Shown here: positions 22,698-36,300 of the stretch, in pieces | Numbering within the stretch: the stretch's first letter is position 1 | How the letters are laid out: each line of letters begins with the position of its first letter | NCBI GenBank assembly: GCA_019454045.1 | Contig: SKCR01037671.1 | Coordinates: 1 to 64,000 of the forward strand | Length of the DNA: 64,000 nucleotides | Reading direction: 5' to 3' | Source of the DNA: Zanthoxylum bungeanum | Lineage: Eukaryota; Streptophyta; Magnoliopsida; Sapindales; Rutaceae | Notes under the pieces: generated by a model | Seen by the model: only the letters and a program-made list of their open reading frames with translations | Databases searched by the model: none | Told to the model about the DNA's origin: nothing | Made by a program: the position numbers and the translations under genes

Positions 22698-25600
22698 ATC
22701 TCCCACTTGGCCTATAGCCAGTCACTCGAGTGTCTTACACCCGAACTATGTACGGTTGGCTCAAACTGCTGATGATAGACTTTCGTCAGTAGATTTGCAT
22801 GATTATCGTCTGATGCGATTTATTCGATCATCACATCGCCATGATGTATGATCCAAACGAATCATATGAATATCGAAGTATATATCTGGATCGTTGATGA
22901 GACCATTAATTCTTTAGCCTGTGCTGACGCCTAGCTCAGCTGCTAACAGAATTATATCTAATCTAATTAGATTATTATCGACCCAAATGGCTTCTATTGC
23001 CGCTTCAGCTGCAGCAATAACCCGCATTTGTTGTTTATTCGGTAACAGTATCTTGCTTGGAAGATTTTTGTATAGTACTGTTTGCGACTTTTAGTCGTCT
23101 TTTTGGTTTAGGAAACTTGCTACAGTGATCCCAGTCAATTCAAGTTCTCATTTTCCATAGATTAAGACAGCATCCTTAGATCTCTAAGATACTAACGGAT
23201 GCTCTTAACATCAATCCAGTGACTATCACTCGGATTGGCCTGTTTGTGAATCCATATGCTCAAAGCGTATGAGACACCAGGTCGCGTACATTTTTCAATG
23301 TACGATTCCACGAAGAGTTTTCTCGAAAGCCAAGCTTTCACCGATTGATTATTATGGGAATATCATTTTCAAGAAATGACGTATATTTTATCATTATTTA
23401 TATAGGACAGCTACTGTCAGTGCGCTCCCACTAAACCTCTTATACACACAAGAATCATTTTCGTTTTGAATTAAATCATAATCTATTATGATTACATCAA
23501 AACGATAATTCCAAGAACCTATGCTTGTTTCAATCCAAACATAGATCGAATAACCTGCAAACCTTGTTTGCTAGTTTTGGTATGACAAAACCGTCAGGAT
23601 GTTTTAAACATCCTCCAAAAGGTTTCATTTTCAGGAAAGCTATTTTCCCGTAAAGCTGACACATTTCATACATGAAACATGTAGCTTTAGCAAGCATTAT
23701 CAAATGGATTTACCGTGGCAACATGTAAAAGGTTGAATCGTAATAAACACAATGTTGATAACGATACCTTTCCGCTAAAAGCCTAGCTTTATACGTTGGT
23801 ATGTTACCATCCATGTATGTCTTCCTTGAAGACTTATAAAGTACCAATAGGCAAAATGCCTTGTGGTACATCGACTAGTATCCAAACTTGTTGATATACA
23901 TGGAATCCAATTCGGACTCATGACACTTTGTCATAATAGGAAATCGATAACTTGTATCACTTCCTCAAACGTAGTCAGTTGGTATACCTCAATAAGATAG
24001 ACATCTTTATGAGGTGAGATCAGAAACCCATACCCCAGGTTGTTTTCTGACTCTCTCCGACATACGCGGTTCTTGTGTATTCGAAAGATTAATGGTAATA
24101 GTTTCATCCTTGATGAACTATTTGTGTTCCATTAGGATCGGTGCCTTGAACAATATTACTCTGATTTTCATCGAGTTTTATTATCCTCTCACTTACCACT
24201 GCATATCGGTATTCCTCATAGGAAAACCACATGGTGAGCAACAATCTAATTGTTCTCTTGTGAGATGTATAAGTACAATACTTATGGTATCCCTAGGATA
24301 ACCTACAATTGGCACTTATCCAATTTTGGGTTTCAGTTTGGTATCATCCAAACATATGCCTATCACTCCCAAATTATCAGAAATGAGAAACCTGGTTTCT
24401 TTCCTGTTCATATCTAATATGATATCTGTCAAACAGATATTAATGGAACCTTATTCTAAATAAGTTCTTGCACTGTTAATTCTTATCCGTTGAAGGAAAT
24501 GGTAGCTCAGAGCGACTCGTGATTAACCTTATCATGTCCAACAAAATTCGGTTACTCAGTTCGGACACACCGTCAGTTTGACGTGTTCCGGGAGGAGTTC
24601 TTATTGAAAGAATACTATACTCTTTCAAGTATACGAGAAACTTATTGCTTAAGTATTTTCCATTACGGTCTTACCGTGACGGTTTAATACTTTAGCCGAT
24701 CTGTTTGTCTATTTCGTGTCGAAACTGTAAAAGTTTCCGATTTGTGTTCTAAAAGAAACACATAACCATTACGCGATGTCACATCCGTATAGGTCACGAA
24801 ATATTCATGTCCACCTCTAGCCTAGCTAGAAATGGGCCCACTTGCTTCACTATGAACTAGGGCTAACAGATCGGTGGCATTTGCACTTTTACCAAGTAAA
24901 TAGTGTTTCAGGCACTTTGCCCAATAAAATAGATTCGTAGACTTTATTTGAATGGATTCAAATATGTCCAAGTACCCACTCTTCAAAAGTGTGGATATAC
25001 GATTCTGGTTTAATTGTGTCCCAGACAACAATGCCACAAATTAGTTTCACCTGATCAAATCAGTTTGAGTTATTTGTTTGTCATGTTATACCTTTGAGAT
25101 TTTATTTATATTCAAAATATAAATTCTGTTATTCACATCTAATGTGTTTATCTCAATATCATCTTTATATAATAAAACACTTTAGTGTTCTAGAATATAA
25201 AGGTTCACCCGCAACGGGTCAAACACTGATATAGAGATAATGTATCTAGTCAAACTAGTTACATTATAACAGTTCCCAAATTTAAGTACACACCCGAAGG
25301 TAGTTCCTAAAATTAGGTATTTACGATTAAAACAGCGAATTTCGTCCCGTTTACAATTCGTAGATAAATCTCTATTGAAGTCAGTATCTTGTTCAAAACA
25401 GATCTTGAACATCAATACATATTTATGTATCACACTAAGTATCTAAAATCCAATTTTAATACTACTAGTGAATATATTTATGACAAACATATTTGAAGTT
25501 AGAGCCTTGCTCGTTCTTCAATTCCTTCATGTCTGCTTTGTCCAAACGGCAGTCACGCTTCCGCGATCCCGTTTGCCACAATTCAGCAGACATTTTGGGA

Positions 25601-26345
25601 TATGTCATTTATCTTCCTAGAAGACTATAATGATTTTTGCCTTTGCCCTTTTCATATTCCAGAAGCCTTTGGCCAAGCCTCGGGTTTCCAGAATATCGAA
25701 ATAATGTGCGCCTTGCGCTACTTGCCTAATTGTAAACTTTGACTTTATCTCCTTGAGAATAGTCATTAACTCTCCAAAAGTTATTAATTGCAATTTAGTA
25801 CTTCTAAAATCTAAATATAGATTTATGAAGATCCTTCAATTTCATTATCATACTTTAAGGGTCTAATCCTTAGTTCTGATTCAGAAATTAAGGAGTCTAC
25901 TGCGACAAGCTTAATGGATTAAGCACTTAAGTTATCATTACATGATCTTCCAAAGATCATGCTCTACTATTTGCTTAACTCCGGGCTTAGGTCTAATATT
26001 TTATTTTATCAAATAAAATAACTTATTAGTTCCAGGACCATCCTGAAATAATTCCCAATTTGAAAATTAAACCATTTAAGTATATTTTCCCTAGGATTAT
26101 GTTTTAAATGCCAATCTTTCATTTTTATCTTGATTCTAATAGTCCAACTATTTAATCAACGATTTTGGTACTATTTATTATAATGATTACAATAGTCCAA
26201 CTATTTAATCAATTATAATTTATAGATTAAAATCAATTATATTGATTACTATAATCCAATTATATAATCAAATATAAATGAATAGTTTAAATATAGTCCA
26301 ACTATTTATTAAAACAACATTTAAATATTAGTCCAACTAACATTT
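22698..26345 (-). pseudogene. C1 gag-pol remnants
   Basis: On the minus strand the region is collinear with 40430-43918 (C2) and 53830-57762 (C3). A readable piece is 24822-25037: LLKSGYLDIFESIQ, LLGKSANATDLLALVHSEAS, the pre-integrase to integrase junction. The family protease and RT are too broken to translate. Series of AATAGT-CCA-ACTATT inverted repeats occur in 26138-26340. Confidence 0.8.
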
Positions 26346-26515
26346 AATTATTTGACGAATTGATATTTGTTTGAGCGCGTATGGCGAGTAATTGAACGAA
26401 TATTGCAAATTCAATTCTTGCCTCCCACTATTTTTCGGCGAGCCTCTAACCCTCTGTCGAGTACTCGGGAAACCGCGTTTCCTAGTGGGCTATGATCCCA
26501 TTAAATATCACACAA

Positions 26516-26896
26516 TCTTGACTTTGGCCAACAAATTATATGATAATTAACTAGGTAGATCTCTAAGATCAATTGGATCCAATCCAATTCCTAAATCCGG
26601 TAGGGGGACATCCAAGTCCGAAATATATATCTCATAAATGCCAATACATCCAATGTATTACCTAACCTTTTTTCCTCTGAATCAACTAAGCCTTGGCTTT
26701 GGCACAACAAACTTAGTGATCCCAGTCAAGCGCGACCCATTGACCATGGAAAACATCGTAATCAATGTCGATGGACAAGAAGTGGTCTTGACTTTGGCCA
26801 ACAAACCACAACTTGGACAAGACACTGATATGGAACAAAGCCTTCGTGATTCAAACACATCCTCGACAGACAAATGCCTTGACTTTGGCGAACAAA
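26516..26896 (-). repeat. Triple TTTGTTGGCCAAAGTCAAG motif in the C1 leader
   Basis: Copies lie at about 26516-26535, 26787-26805 and 26878-26896, reading as TTGACTTTGGCCAACAAA on the plus strand. The same three copies with the same spacing occur in C2 and C3. A plus-strand frame (26638-26922) spans two of them. Confidence 0.85.
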
Positions 26897-28147
26897 CCAA
26901 TGTCGTCTTAGATCTTGAGTGAGAATCACTCAATGGAAGGAAAGACGCTTAATATTATGCGAGGGTTTTTCGAGTGTAAATTGGCAACCAATTTATTATC
27001 TTTGTTAAGGTCTCATCATCATACACCCTTAAACATACATTCTAAATACATAATAAAGCTCATATGAAAAAGTAATAATGATATGCGGATGGATACTTTA
27101 CACAATTGATCCTAGATCAAATCTCTCTCTTTCTCTCTCCCGCTAGCACAAATATTCCTTCTACCCATTACACTACACTTCTAAAGAAACATCATTTACA
27201 TTGAGGGGAATAGGTGAGAAGAGAATACAAAGAATAAGGAGGTAATAAGGTTGGACGCGCAGGTCCAATTAATAAATGAAATTTATTGCAACAATTTCTA
27301 AAATTGTCCCACCCATCTAATATCCATCCGATATACATTATTCATGCATCGCAACCATGTATTCACACAAGCATGTTATCAATCAATCTAATCAAATTAA
27401 TTAATCTGATAATTAGTGATCATCCAATGTTCAAACAACGATTTGATTTTGCTAGAGTCAAACTCGTTTTTGTGAATAAGTACTTGTGGGACACAGGAAC
27501 TGAGCGACGCCGTTCCTAGGCTCGCGGCCTAGTTGGGAAGGATTACATAACATGGAGTCGCCACCCGGTGTGAACCGGGACAAAGATTTAAGGCCGCACT
27601 CACCCCTCGCAAGGGAAGACCTCAAACCGTTGGGTTCGGAATGGTCCCTTACTTATGTCACTTGTAATGAAAGGATTCATGTAATAATTTAACTAAGCTT
27701 AAGTAACACTTATTTCCAATAGTATCATGCTTCTAAATTCTCATATGCAAAATAAAACTTATGTGTACGCTTTTACATATATCTCATATTTAAAATTGCA
27801 TGCTTAACATATATCAAGATAGCAACGAACATACAAATTTACATATCACATTCAGGAAAACGCAAGCACACATATTGACCATACAGCACACATAGTAACC
27901 ATACAAGCACACGTATGGGCACTTTTCCAAGTGGTACGTGGAATTGTAGCCCAAGTACAGACCGCACTACCGTCCATTCGGAATCGGCTACGGAATTTAC
28001 GTCTGGGTTTCCATCCGATATACCGCAAGAAATAATACCCAAATGTTATCATGACACGAGCATATGAATGGTAATACATTGACACATTTGCATAAGAAAG
28101 ATCAACCAATAGGCAATCATGCATGAATGTAATAAGGCAGACTCAGT

Positions 28148-28430
28148 TCAGTGTGTGCACGTTCGTGTAGCGTTCGTAAACGCGTTCGAACGTAAATGAA
28201 ACAGAATGCTCACGTTCGAGTAGCGTTCGTAAATGCGTTCGAACGGAAATGAAACAGAATGCTCACGTTCGAGTAGCGTTCGTAACGCGTTCGAACGGAA
28301 ATGAAATAGAATGCTCACGTTCGTATGGCGTTTGTTAACGCGTTCGAACGGAAATGAGACCTGATGCATGATAAGGCAAAATTTATGCGCGTTCGAGTTG
28401 CGTTCGGGAACGCGTTCGAACGGACACGGA
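28148..28430. repeat. Array of about five 52-60 bp units with CGTTCGAACG palindromes
   Basis: Each unit carries CACGTTCG, AGCGTTCGTAA and a GCGTTCGAACG palindrome followed by GAAATGA. Unit starts are near 28150, 28207, 28260, 28312 and 28386. Related CGTTCGAACG sequence recurs at 30027-30110. A plus/minus frame across it is a by-product of the repeat. Confidence 0.88.
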
Positions 28431-28469
28431 CCTGATGCATGAAATAGGATGCAATAAATAGAAAATAAA

Positions 28470-29000
28470 GGGGCGCGGCGAAGCACTGCCGTAAAGGTGA
28501 CCTTTTGGGGCTCTTGATCTCTCAAAGAGAGGACCTTTAGACCAACATGCTAAGCCCATGCGCATCACGTCACATATACAAGACTAGAACCAATCATATC
28601 AACCAAGTATGCCCGATTGAACACATCTCACATCCAATCTGAACACACGTCAACCGGCGCGGCAAAGCATTGTGGAAAAGGGGGCTTTTAGCCCCTCCCC
28701 ATAGGGGGTCTCACATCACACTTACTAAGCCCATGCGCTCGATTGACTTATACATACAAAAATGAAGATAATAATATCAAACTAAGTATGCTCGATTGAA
28801 CGTATCTTGCGTCCAACCGAACATACATCAACCGGCGCGGCGAAGTAGTGTCATGAAGGTGGCCTTTTCGGCTCTTTGTCTCACAAATGGAGGACCTTTG
28901 GACTAACTCACTAAGTCCATGCGCTTGGTTGAATCATACAAAGATAAACAATATATTGAATTCAAGAGAAAACTAAATAAACAAAAAGCAACACAACGAA
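28470..29000. repeat. Three tandem units of about 180 bp
   Basis: Units begin at GGCGCGGCGAAG-type sequence near 28472, 28657 and 28834. Each then has a short GGACCTTT or GCCCC hairpin region, TAAG(C/T)CCATGCGC, and AAGTATGC(C/T)CGATTGAAC. The third is partial. Confidence 0.85.
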
Positions 29001-30246
29001 AGAGAGATGGTGCCGTTTACTCAAGCGGTACGTGGAGTTGTGGCCCGAGTACAGATCATATTACCGTCCATTCGGAATCGGCTATGAAATTTATGTCCGG
29101 GTTTCCATCCGATATACCGCGAGAGTTGACACATCTCTCATTCATCCAATACCCACAACATATTACATCTCATAATTCATGCATATTTATCTACTCAAAG
29201 ACCACAACATGCATTCATAGACGACTCTCATGCGAATAGAATTCAATAAACAATGAATATAAACTAATGAAAAGGTACCCTCAGGTCTAACCTTTTAAAT
29301 CACCTCTCGGATGTATGGTACACGATCGTCGGAAGGGTGGATGCTCCGCAACTCTCCCGGTTCACTGGTTCACTGTTCTCGTTCGTTGTCTTTACTGATT
29401 TGCTTGCGGCTCCAACTCCGTTCTGCTCCTATTTCCTCTTTATCTTTTGCTTACTGTTTTTGGGTGTCTTCTTCCTGTAGTTTTTATGTGTGTTGTGTAT
29501 GAGTTAGAGACTAGCTAGCTAGGGACCAGCCAGGGTTGAGAAGGTTGGTGAAGGGTTCTTTTTATAGGCAAAGGGTTGGGCTTGACAAGGAAAGAGATTT
29601 GGCTAATTGAAGAGGGATTTGATTTGGTTTGGTTAAGGGAAGTCAAAGATTGAGGGGGGACAAATCTTGGCTAGATAGGGAAGGTTGAATATTTGATTGG
29701 CTTGGATTAGGAATACAATATTTTAAGTTTGGGAATAATCTTATTAGATTGGGAATATAATTGTTGATTGATTTTAATTAGGCATGATTATATTTTGATT
29801 TAGTGTGTGATTTGTTTAATTTAGGCATGATTTTAGTTTAAGTTGGTAATTGTTTATTTTATGTTTGGTATATGTTTTATTTAATCATTTAATTAATTTA
29901 ATTATTATATTATTTAGTTAATGTTTTAATTAATATTTATTTATTTAATTGGGATGTTTTTTATGGGCTTTGGGGGGCTAAATGGGCTGGATGTGAGGCT
30001 AGCAGCAAAACCAGAATTACCGACACCGTTCGAACGCTTCCTCGAACGCGGCACGAACGCCCGCAATCCGTTTGACGTTCGAACGTAAACACGAACGTAG
30101 CACGAACGAAAACAGTGAACCTTGTTTATTCTGAATTTCCCCTTCCGATGTCCGTTTCCCGTGACCTCCGTGACTTAAAAGGTAGTGTCTCCAAAATGAG
30201 ACTCATCATAGGGACTCATGTGTAAAAATGCAGTGCCTACAGTACT

Positions 30247-31224
30247 TAAAGTACGAATTCTCGAATTAAATTAAACTACACAATTAAATCCAATTCAATT
30301 TGTATTTAATTCTAATTCACTATTTAATTCCAAATTAAATATCACACTTTATTAATAAACCTTTTACGACTTAAATTCCAAATTTAATCGTTACGGGTTT
30401 CAAAGCCCGATTAACGTCCAACGTCAATTTAATTAAAGTCCAATGGGCTTTTAATTAATTTCTTGAGGCTTGGATTTTGGTCAACTCGGGTCAAACCGAA
30501 TAACCAAAATCCAATCCGGGAGTTACCCCATAAGCCTAGAAATCAATCTTGGCCCATTAGGCCCAATTAAACTTTAAAGGTTCATTAAGTCGTATTTGGG
30601 CTTTATGGAAGTGGTCTTGGGCCCAATTGGATCCAATCCATTTGGCCTAAACCCAACTTTGTACAAAAAAGCCCAATAAGCCCATTTACAACATTTCAAG
30701 CCCAATTTCCAAAATTAGCCCAATTAACTAAATTACTAAAATCCAATTTTATAATTTAATTAATCAAAGTGCATTAACATAATTAATCACCCATATCATT
30801 ATTTCCAAAACACAAATTAGGCTAATTAATCATGTTCATCTGCATCAATTAGTGTCCAACACAAATTAACAAAAAATCAAACCAAAATCATGCTTATTGT
30901 TCTCGGTAATGGAAGGGAAAATTATGTCCGATTCGGTTTCAATCCGATTAAATCCACAATCGACATTAAATCACATTCCTGATTCATTCCAACTCATCCA
31001 ATAAATCAAAAAACAAAAATCACCAAGAACACATAGGGCATTATTTTTGGCCAAGCTCAAAAAATTGGGGAAATTTGTTCCAAACAAGATTTCTTTAAAT
31101 TGATCAAATCAATCATCAATTAAAACATATTTAAACATATTCATTCATCCAATTTCACAAATCATGCTCAAACACATTTTTACCCAAATTTTAACCCTAT
31201 GTCATATTTCATGCTTTTAACCAA
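30247..31224 (-). other. C1 untranslated leader
   Basis: Collinear with 38193-39262 of C2 in inverse orientation. It is non-coding and holds several inverted repeats around CCA or CCAAT centres (30250-30560). It also contains multiple GGCCCAATT-type motifs (30545-30725). Confidence 0.7.
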
Positions 31225-31236
31225 GCTCTGATACCA
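31225..31236 (-). other. C1 primer binding site
   Basis: The minus strand reads TGGTATCAGAGC exactly, one base inside the 5' LTR. It is complementary to the initiator tRNA-Met 3' end. Confidence 0.95.
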
Positions 31237-31237
31237 T

Positions 31238-33323
31238 TGTTAGCAAATCTAAGGGTCCCAAGGATCATAAATCAAGCATGAACATGTGTCAATACAATGA
31301 GGAAGTCACAGAATACTCACATCGATCGGTTGAGCGATGCTACGACGAACAAAAATATGATTTCTGCTCACTTGGACTGCCACGGCAATGGGCTCACTGC
31401 AGTCAACTGGTTCGGCCATTTGGTCTCCTTCGTCAAGCTCCAAGCTTCATCGAATGTTTCCCGGCTCATGGGTAGACTTCCCTATCACCTTCGCTTGTCT
31501 CTCGGAGTGCTAGCTCTCTTGAATTTTGCCACAAAAATCAAGCACTTGCTTCCCTTTTCTTCTTCTTTGTCACGGTAAACCAGAACCAGAAAGAAGAAAA
31601 TGCGTGAGAGAGAGAGAGAGAAGAAAATAGAGAGATGAGTTTGTGTTGAGTGGTTGGCCAAAGGTGTATCCAATACACTTAAATTGATTTACAATAATCA
31701 ATTATTTGATTTCCAAAATAAAAAACAAATACAAAACATTTAATATATTAAATGTCAATCATGCCATCACACTTGAGTGCATAACACTCCACCATCAACA
31801 TCCATCAAGTCACATAACTCAATCAATCATTGTGACTAGCTTGTCACATCACTCAAAGTGATTAATGATTTAACGCTTGATGCGACTAACGATTTGATGC
31901 TTGATTTGATTTGCCGCATTCAAATTCGAAATGCGAATACGCTCGCAAATAATCCCGGGCTCGGGTTCGCTAATTCCAAATTAACGAATTTTCCGTTGCG
32001 ACGTAATTAAATGATTACGCCTAGCGAAGTCACTATTCACATAGCTAACGAATTAATTCTAAATTAATTCGTTCGCCCGAATTAAAATCTAATTTTAATT
32101 CCGCATCGAAATCCAATTTCGTTTAATATATCAAATATATTAATTTGCCGATTAATTCCAAATTAATCGTTATCTCTCTTTAAATGATATTTTATCCCAG
32201 ATAAAATATCTCCGCAATTAATCCCAGATTAATTTTCTCTCTCATCCAATTAATCCCAGATTAATTAAAGTGCGAGTCATACGTCATCGGTGAATCTTTG
32301 GGAAGCGACCCATGAGATTCCCGGATATGTTGGCAGTAAATTCGGTCGTCGGACTATCCGAACACGTAAGTACCTCTACTACATTTATACTGATTTACAA
32401 GACAAGGTTGGCCTCTAGCAAAGCGTCATGCCTACCCAATTCTCCGGAAATATCCTTACAGGAATAAAGGATCCGTATCAGGCGTAATATACGTAGTATT
32501 GCGTATTTCTGTCCAGTATCGGATGATCACATGCGAGGCCTGGGGCTGGTACAGTGTCTGCCCCGTATGAAGCATATATCGGATAATGAGCAACTAGTCT
32601 CTTTAATATCGGATAATCATGACCAAGTCATATTATCCCGACGGTTGCAACCTTATTTAGAGAACCAGTTTTGTATCCCTGCGCGATCATCAACTCCATA
32701 TGACTGGAGTGACACTTCCATCTTGACATCACACCCAACACACTACGATTCTCGATATACCCAGAATTGGCGTACACAGAAACTGGTTAAAGCCCTGGAC
32801 GACCTCAACCAAAGTATATTGATTGTCATATGTATTAGCGGTGCAAGTCTCAGGTTAAGACCAAATACACCTACCCTGATTTCGAACTTCCATAGACACG
32901 TAGTCATACTACCAATGGAATTCCGAGGGGGTCTATCCAGAGCGAAGCTGTTTCCCGTACCATCGGTGAAACACAACCTCCTATTACACTTGCATGAGTA
33001 TCCTATTCCCAAATCTATGAGAACTATGTCGTTGTGCCCTCACAACGCGCACAAGTGTAATACTAGTCTTTTACGCATTCATCGATGTCCTATCTCGATA
33101 ATGCTCTGACTAGGGATGTTAAATTATTTATCCTTCATGGATTGATACTGTCTCATATCATTATCAATCCAGGAACAAATCATAAAGACCTCCTATCATT
33201 TATATATCTTGGTGATCTAATCACAAATGATAAGAGTGCAATCTCCTTTGTCACATAGTTAATTTGTACAACAACATCATGATCTGTACAAATATTGACG
33301 CTATGGGTCATAGTTGTCCAACA
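31238..33323 (-). repeat. C1 5' LTR
   Basis: Pairs with 20610-22697. It carries the same inverted-repeat array (about 32045-32280) and the same antisense frame, longer here (32531-33109, 192 codons). Confidence 0.94.
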
Positions 33324-36300
33324 TAAACATCCTTAGGAACTTCTGTTACTCTTCATGTTTAAAGTATCCCTATAGTACTTTTATATTATAACCAATAACT
33401 TTTTTCTTTCCCTTGACCTGTGTATACTCGGGTTCTTCAGCTATTCATTTAAATGAATTTATAAGGTGTACCTTATTTTAGCATTTATTATTGTATCTTA
33501 ACCAACTATTTGACTTCCTCAGTTTCCTCCTTACTAAGTCTCATTTGTTTATTAACCTTCCCTCTTCGAGTTCTAACAAATATGACTATTTATAGTTTTA
33601 GGACTTCATGACTTTTAGCTAACCTCTCCGTGCACACTTACTGTCAACTGATGGTTCCCTTATTTAGAGCGTTTCATCAGGGTAGTTTTCTCTAATGATT
33701 CTTCTTGATTTTTTGAGGAGTTCTGGGGCAAGGTATCTATACTAAGCCTGATTATATACACTTTAATGCTAAAACTATGTTCTTTATTACTATGTTGACA
33801 CTGGTTATTCTGTTTTGGTTTACTCTTCTGCACCTTGACTTATTTACTAGTACATTATACCTTAATGGCTCACTCACTGTACTTAATATAACATTGAAGC
33901 AAACTCATCTCCCCGATCCCTACGATACTATATATTTACCAAAATACTCATACTTGCAACTAAAGCCATCCCAAACCCGTGGTGGTTCAGTTAACTTAGA
34001 CTATGACTAGGTATTTCTTAAAGATCGCATGAGTTAAAACATAATAGAATTTGGGTTCCATTCCAACGCTGAGAGATCTCGCTATGATGCACTTATGTCT
34101 TCACTTACTAAGTATTCTTCTCATATTGTCGTCGCACCTCGACAGTTCTACTTCAAAATCTTATGGTTAATGTTCTTTTTGTCTTCATCTCTATTTTATT
34201 CTATACCTAGAACTTTGGTGGTCTATGTCACTATTTCCTTATTCGAATGACATATTCTTTTACATATCCGCAGTCATATCTAATGCTGATGCTTTTATAT
34301 TCTCGTTGTTGCCTAACTACAACTTTATCTATTTATTGCTCTATCTAGACAACTTATTTGCTAAATATTTTAACTAGAACTATCTCCCTCTCATATTATG
34401 CTCTTATACTAAGTGTGAAAGTTTCATGTTTCGGTCTTTTCCCACTATGCATTCACTTGTTTCTGGGAATATTTTGAGGCAATCTTCGAGGTCCATCTTT
34501 GCTGTTGTTGTCTGACGAGGGCTGAGAGGGTGGGAATTGGTCCCGACGCCTTCCTGGTGATGGTGATCTCACCAGTTACCCATGTTGTGGTTGTGGGGTC
34601 TGTTTATCTAAAAATATGGGACTCCCGTGTTTACTAGTGTCGGCTTCCACATTAAGATACTTCTACTAGGTACTATCTGAATTGCCTCATTTTTCAGCTT
34701 TACTCTTGCTTTACTTCCCAACTATCGATCATACTACCTCTTATCATTAACCTTACCTTGAATCATTCTTTCTAAATATTTCATTATGTTACTTTTATAC
34801 TATTTCCTACTAGTTTCTGTTGCTTAACCCTCTTAAGTCGTTACTCTTTCTCAAAATCCTACTATATTGTATTTGTTATTCCTCTTTATGAAGTCTACTC
34901 TGCTACTTATATCTTAGTTTGATTACTTAGGATATCTCCACTATATTTTCTTAATTTGGATGCTACTCTCTTCTAGTTCCTCTTTCCCAATACTATAAGA
35001 CTCTTATGAGTTATATACTGTATTCTTGAGAGCCGCTCTCTCTAATTCCTTCGTACTTCTGAGTCTTTACTCCCTTAAGGATTTTCAATTCAATAATGGC
35101 TTCCAGATTTGGGCTCGAATTATTGTGACTCCAAACTATCCTATCTCATATTCCTTATCTATATTCCTTTGAACTTCTTAAGTTTGTCTATCTAGCCATT
35201 TCTTGATTCGTTTATCATGTCAAATACACTCTTTTGCTGATTCTTCTCCTTACTGGGCTCTGAGTGTAGGGGTGAATACTTGCTTCCCACTTTTGATTGG
35301 GTGCCTATATTCTTACTAGAGTAGGGGTTACTGGAAGTAAAAATTTTTATTTTCTCTATCGAGACCTGAATCGACTACTTCATGTCTCAAGGTTCCATAG
35401 TTTTTATCATCCGTTTTATGGTCTCTATTTACGTCATTGTCTTTATGCTATGCTACATTTATAATCATAAGTACTGAATTCTATTGTCACTTTTTATTTC
35501 CTTCTTATTATTTTCATATTCTATCTCTTGGCTATAAGGCATGCTACTGAGGCTAATGATGATTCTTTCTTCTGGCTACATTCCTAGATCTCTGCTCCCT
35601 ACTCTAATTACAGGTTACAACTTTACCATATGATCTTTCTGTCTGCACTTGTATTTTTTTGGTTAAGTTCTGAGTGTTTCTCATCTCATAAGTCTGTTCT
35701 TTTGAGCTCACGTGAACTTCTACTGGTATTTGCATGATCTATAGATTTCTCACAGGTACTACTACTTATCCCTTCTTGACTTGGGTTAGGTTCTTTCTTT
35801 TCTATCTTTTAAATCCTCTTTATTTCTTTCCTGGATGGTCTATCATTTAGTGTTTTCTGTTTCTGACTTAGGTTAGATTTTCATTGAATTTTCTTACGGT
35901 TATATTTTTCTAGGCTGGTATAGAAGGGGGCAAGAATTTATATCTCAATGGTTATCGGCGCTCTTATTCTATTACTTTGTGCCCTGACATAGTCTATTAC
36001 TCATGTAAGGTAGGTATGAGATAGACTCCGTCAGGGCCGCTTCTTTGACTAGTATCACTAAGAAATGAGAATCTAGGTAACTTAGGGTCGCATCTTTGTT
36101 GGGTTTCTTCAGATAAGGTAATTAATCATCTCCGCTTACAACCTTCATTTGTTTACTTGAGAGCCTAGGTTTGGGGCCTAGAATCTTTTCATCCTCTTGG
36201 CATCTTTTATCTATTAGAACTCATATGTCTAATTTTGATTTCTTGCTTCTTTTATCTTTCTGTCAATTCTTCATTACTCGGGAAACTTGCTACCTATAAG

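Larger units (their letters stand above)
27920..29135. repeat. Direct duplication of a roughly 105-bp segment
   Basis: Segments at about 27920-28030 and 29020-29130 share GTACGTGGA(A/G)TTGT, TTACCGTCCATTCGGAATCG-type sequence, GGGTTTCCATCCGATATACC and more. Divergence is moderate, so the duplication is old. Confidence 0.85.
27485..30241 (-). mobile_element. Long solo LTR (2757 bp), probable Ty3/gypsy, inserted in the C1 leader
   Basis: It begins TGTGGGACACAGG and ends CAGTGCCTACA, with a perfect GTACT duplication on both sides (27480-27484 and 30242-30246). The matching leader of C2 (about 39270-39300) is continuous, which proves the insertion. A minus-strand TATA-like CCTATAAAAAGAACCC near 29555-29570 suggests minus orientation. 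It contains three internal repeat sets, described separately. No second LTR or internal domain exists, so a solo LTR is the best reading; its length is at the upper end of plant LTRs and would suit a Tat/Ogre-type family. Confidence 0.78.
20610..33323 (-). mobile_element. Copia element C1 (minus strand), with an inner solo LTR
   Basis: LTRs of 2086-2088 bp (20610-22697 and 31238-33323) share TGTTAG...CCAACA ends on the plus strand and look very similar by eye. A perfect TAAAC duplication flanks the element (20605-20609 and 33324-33328). The primer site lies at 31225-31236 and the polypurine tract ATCTCCCACTT (plus) at 22698-22708. The interior is decayed gag-pol on the minus strand plus a 2.76-kb inserted solo LTR. 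It belongs to the same family as C2 and C3. Confidence 0.95.

Noticed and set aside
28148..28430. CRISPR-like spaced repeats
   Set aside because: Units are contiguous tandem repeats in a plant LTR, without unique spacers or cas genes.
28148..28525. A 125-codon minus-strand frame with repeated FPFERV
   Set aside because: The repeated peptide only reflects the 52-60 bp palindromic array; no independent evidence of coding.
32531..33109. A 192-codon plus-strand frame, with a shorter twin at 21941-22300
   Set aside because: Both lie at the same place inside the two C1 LTRs, antisense to the element, and the twin is interrupted. No domain is recognisable; it is an LTR by-product.
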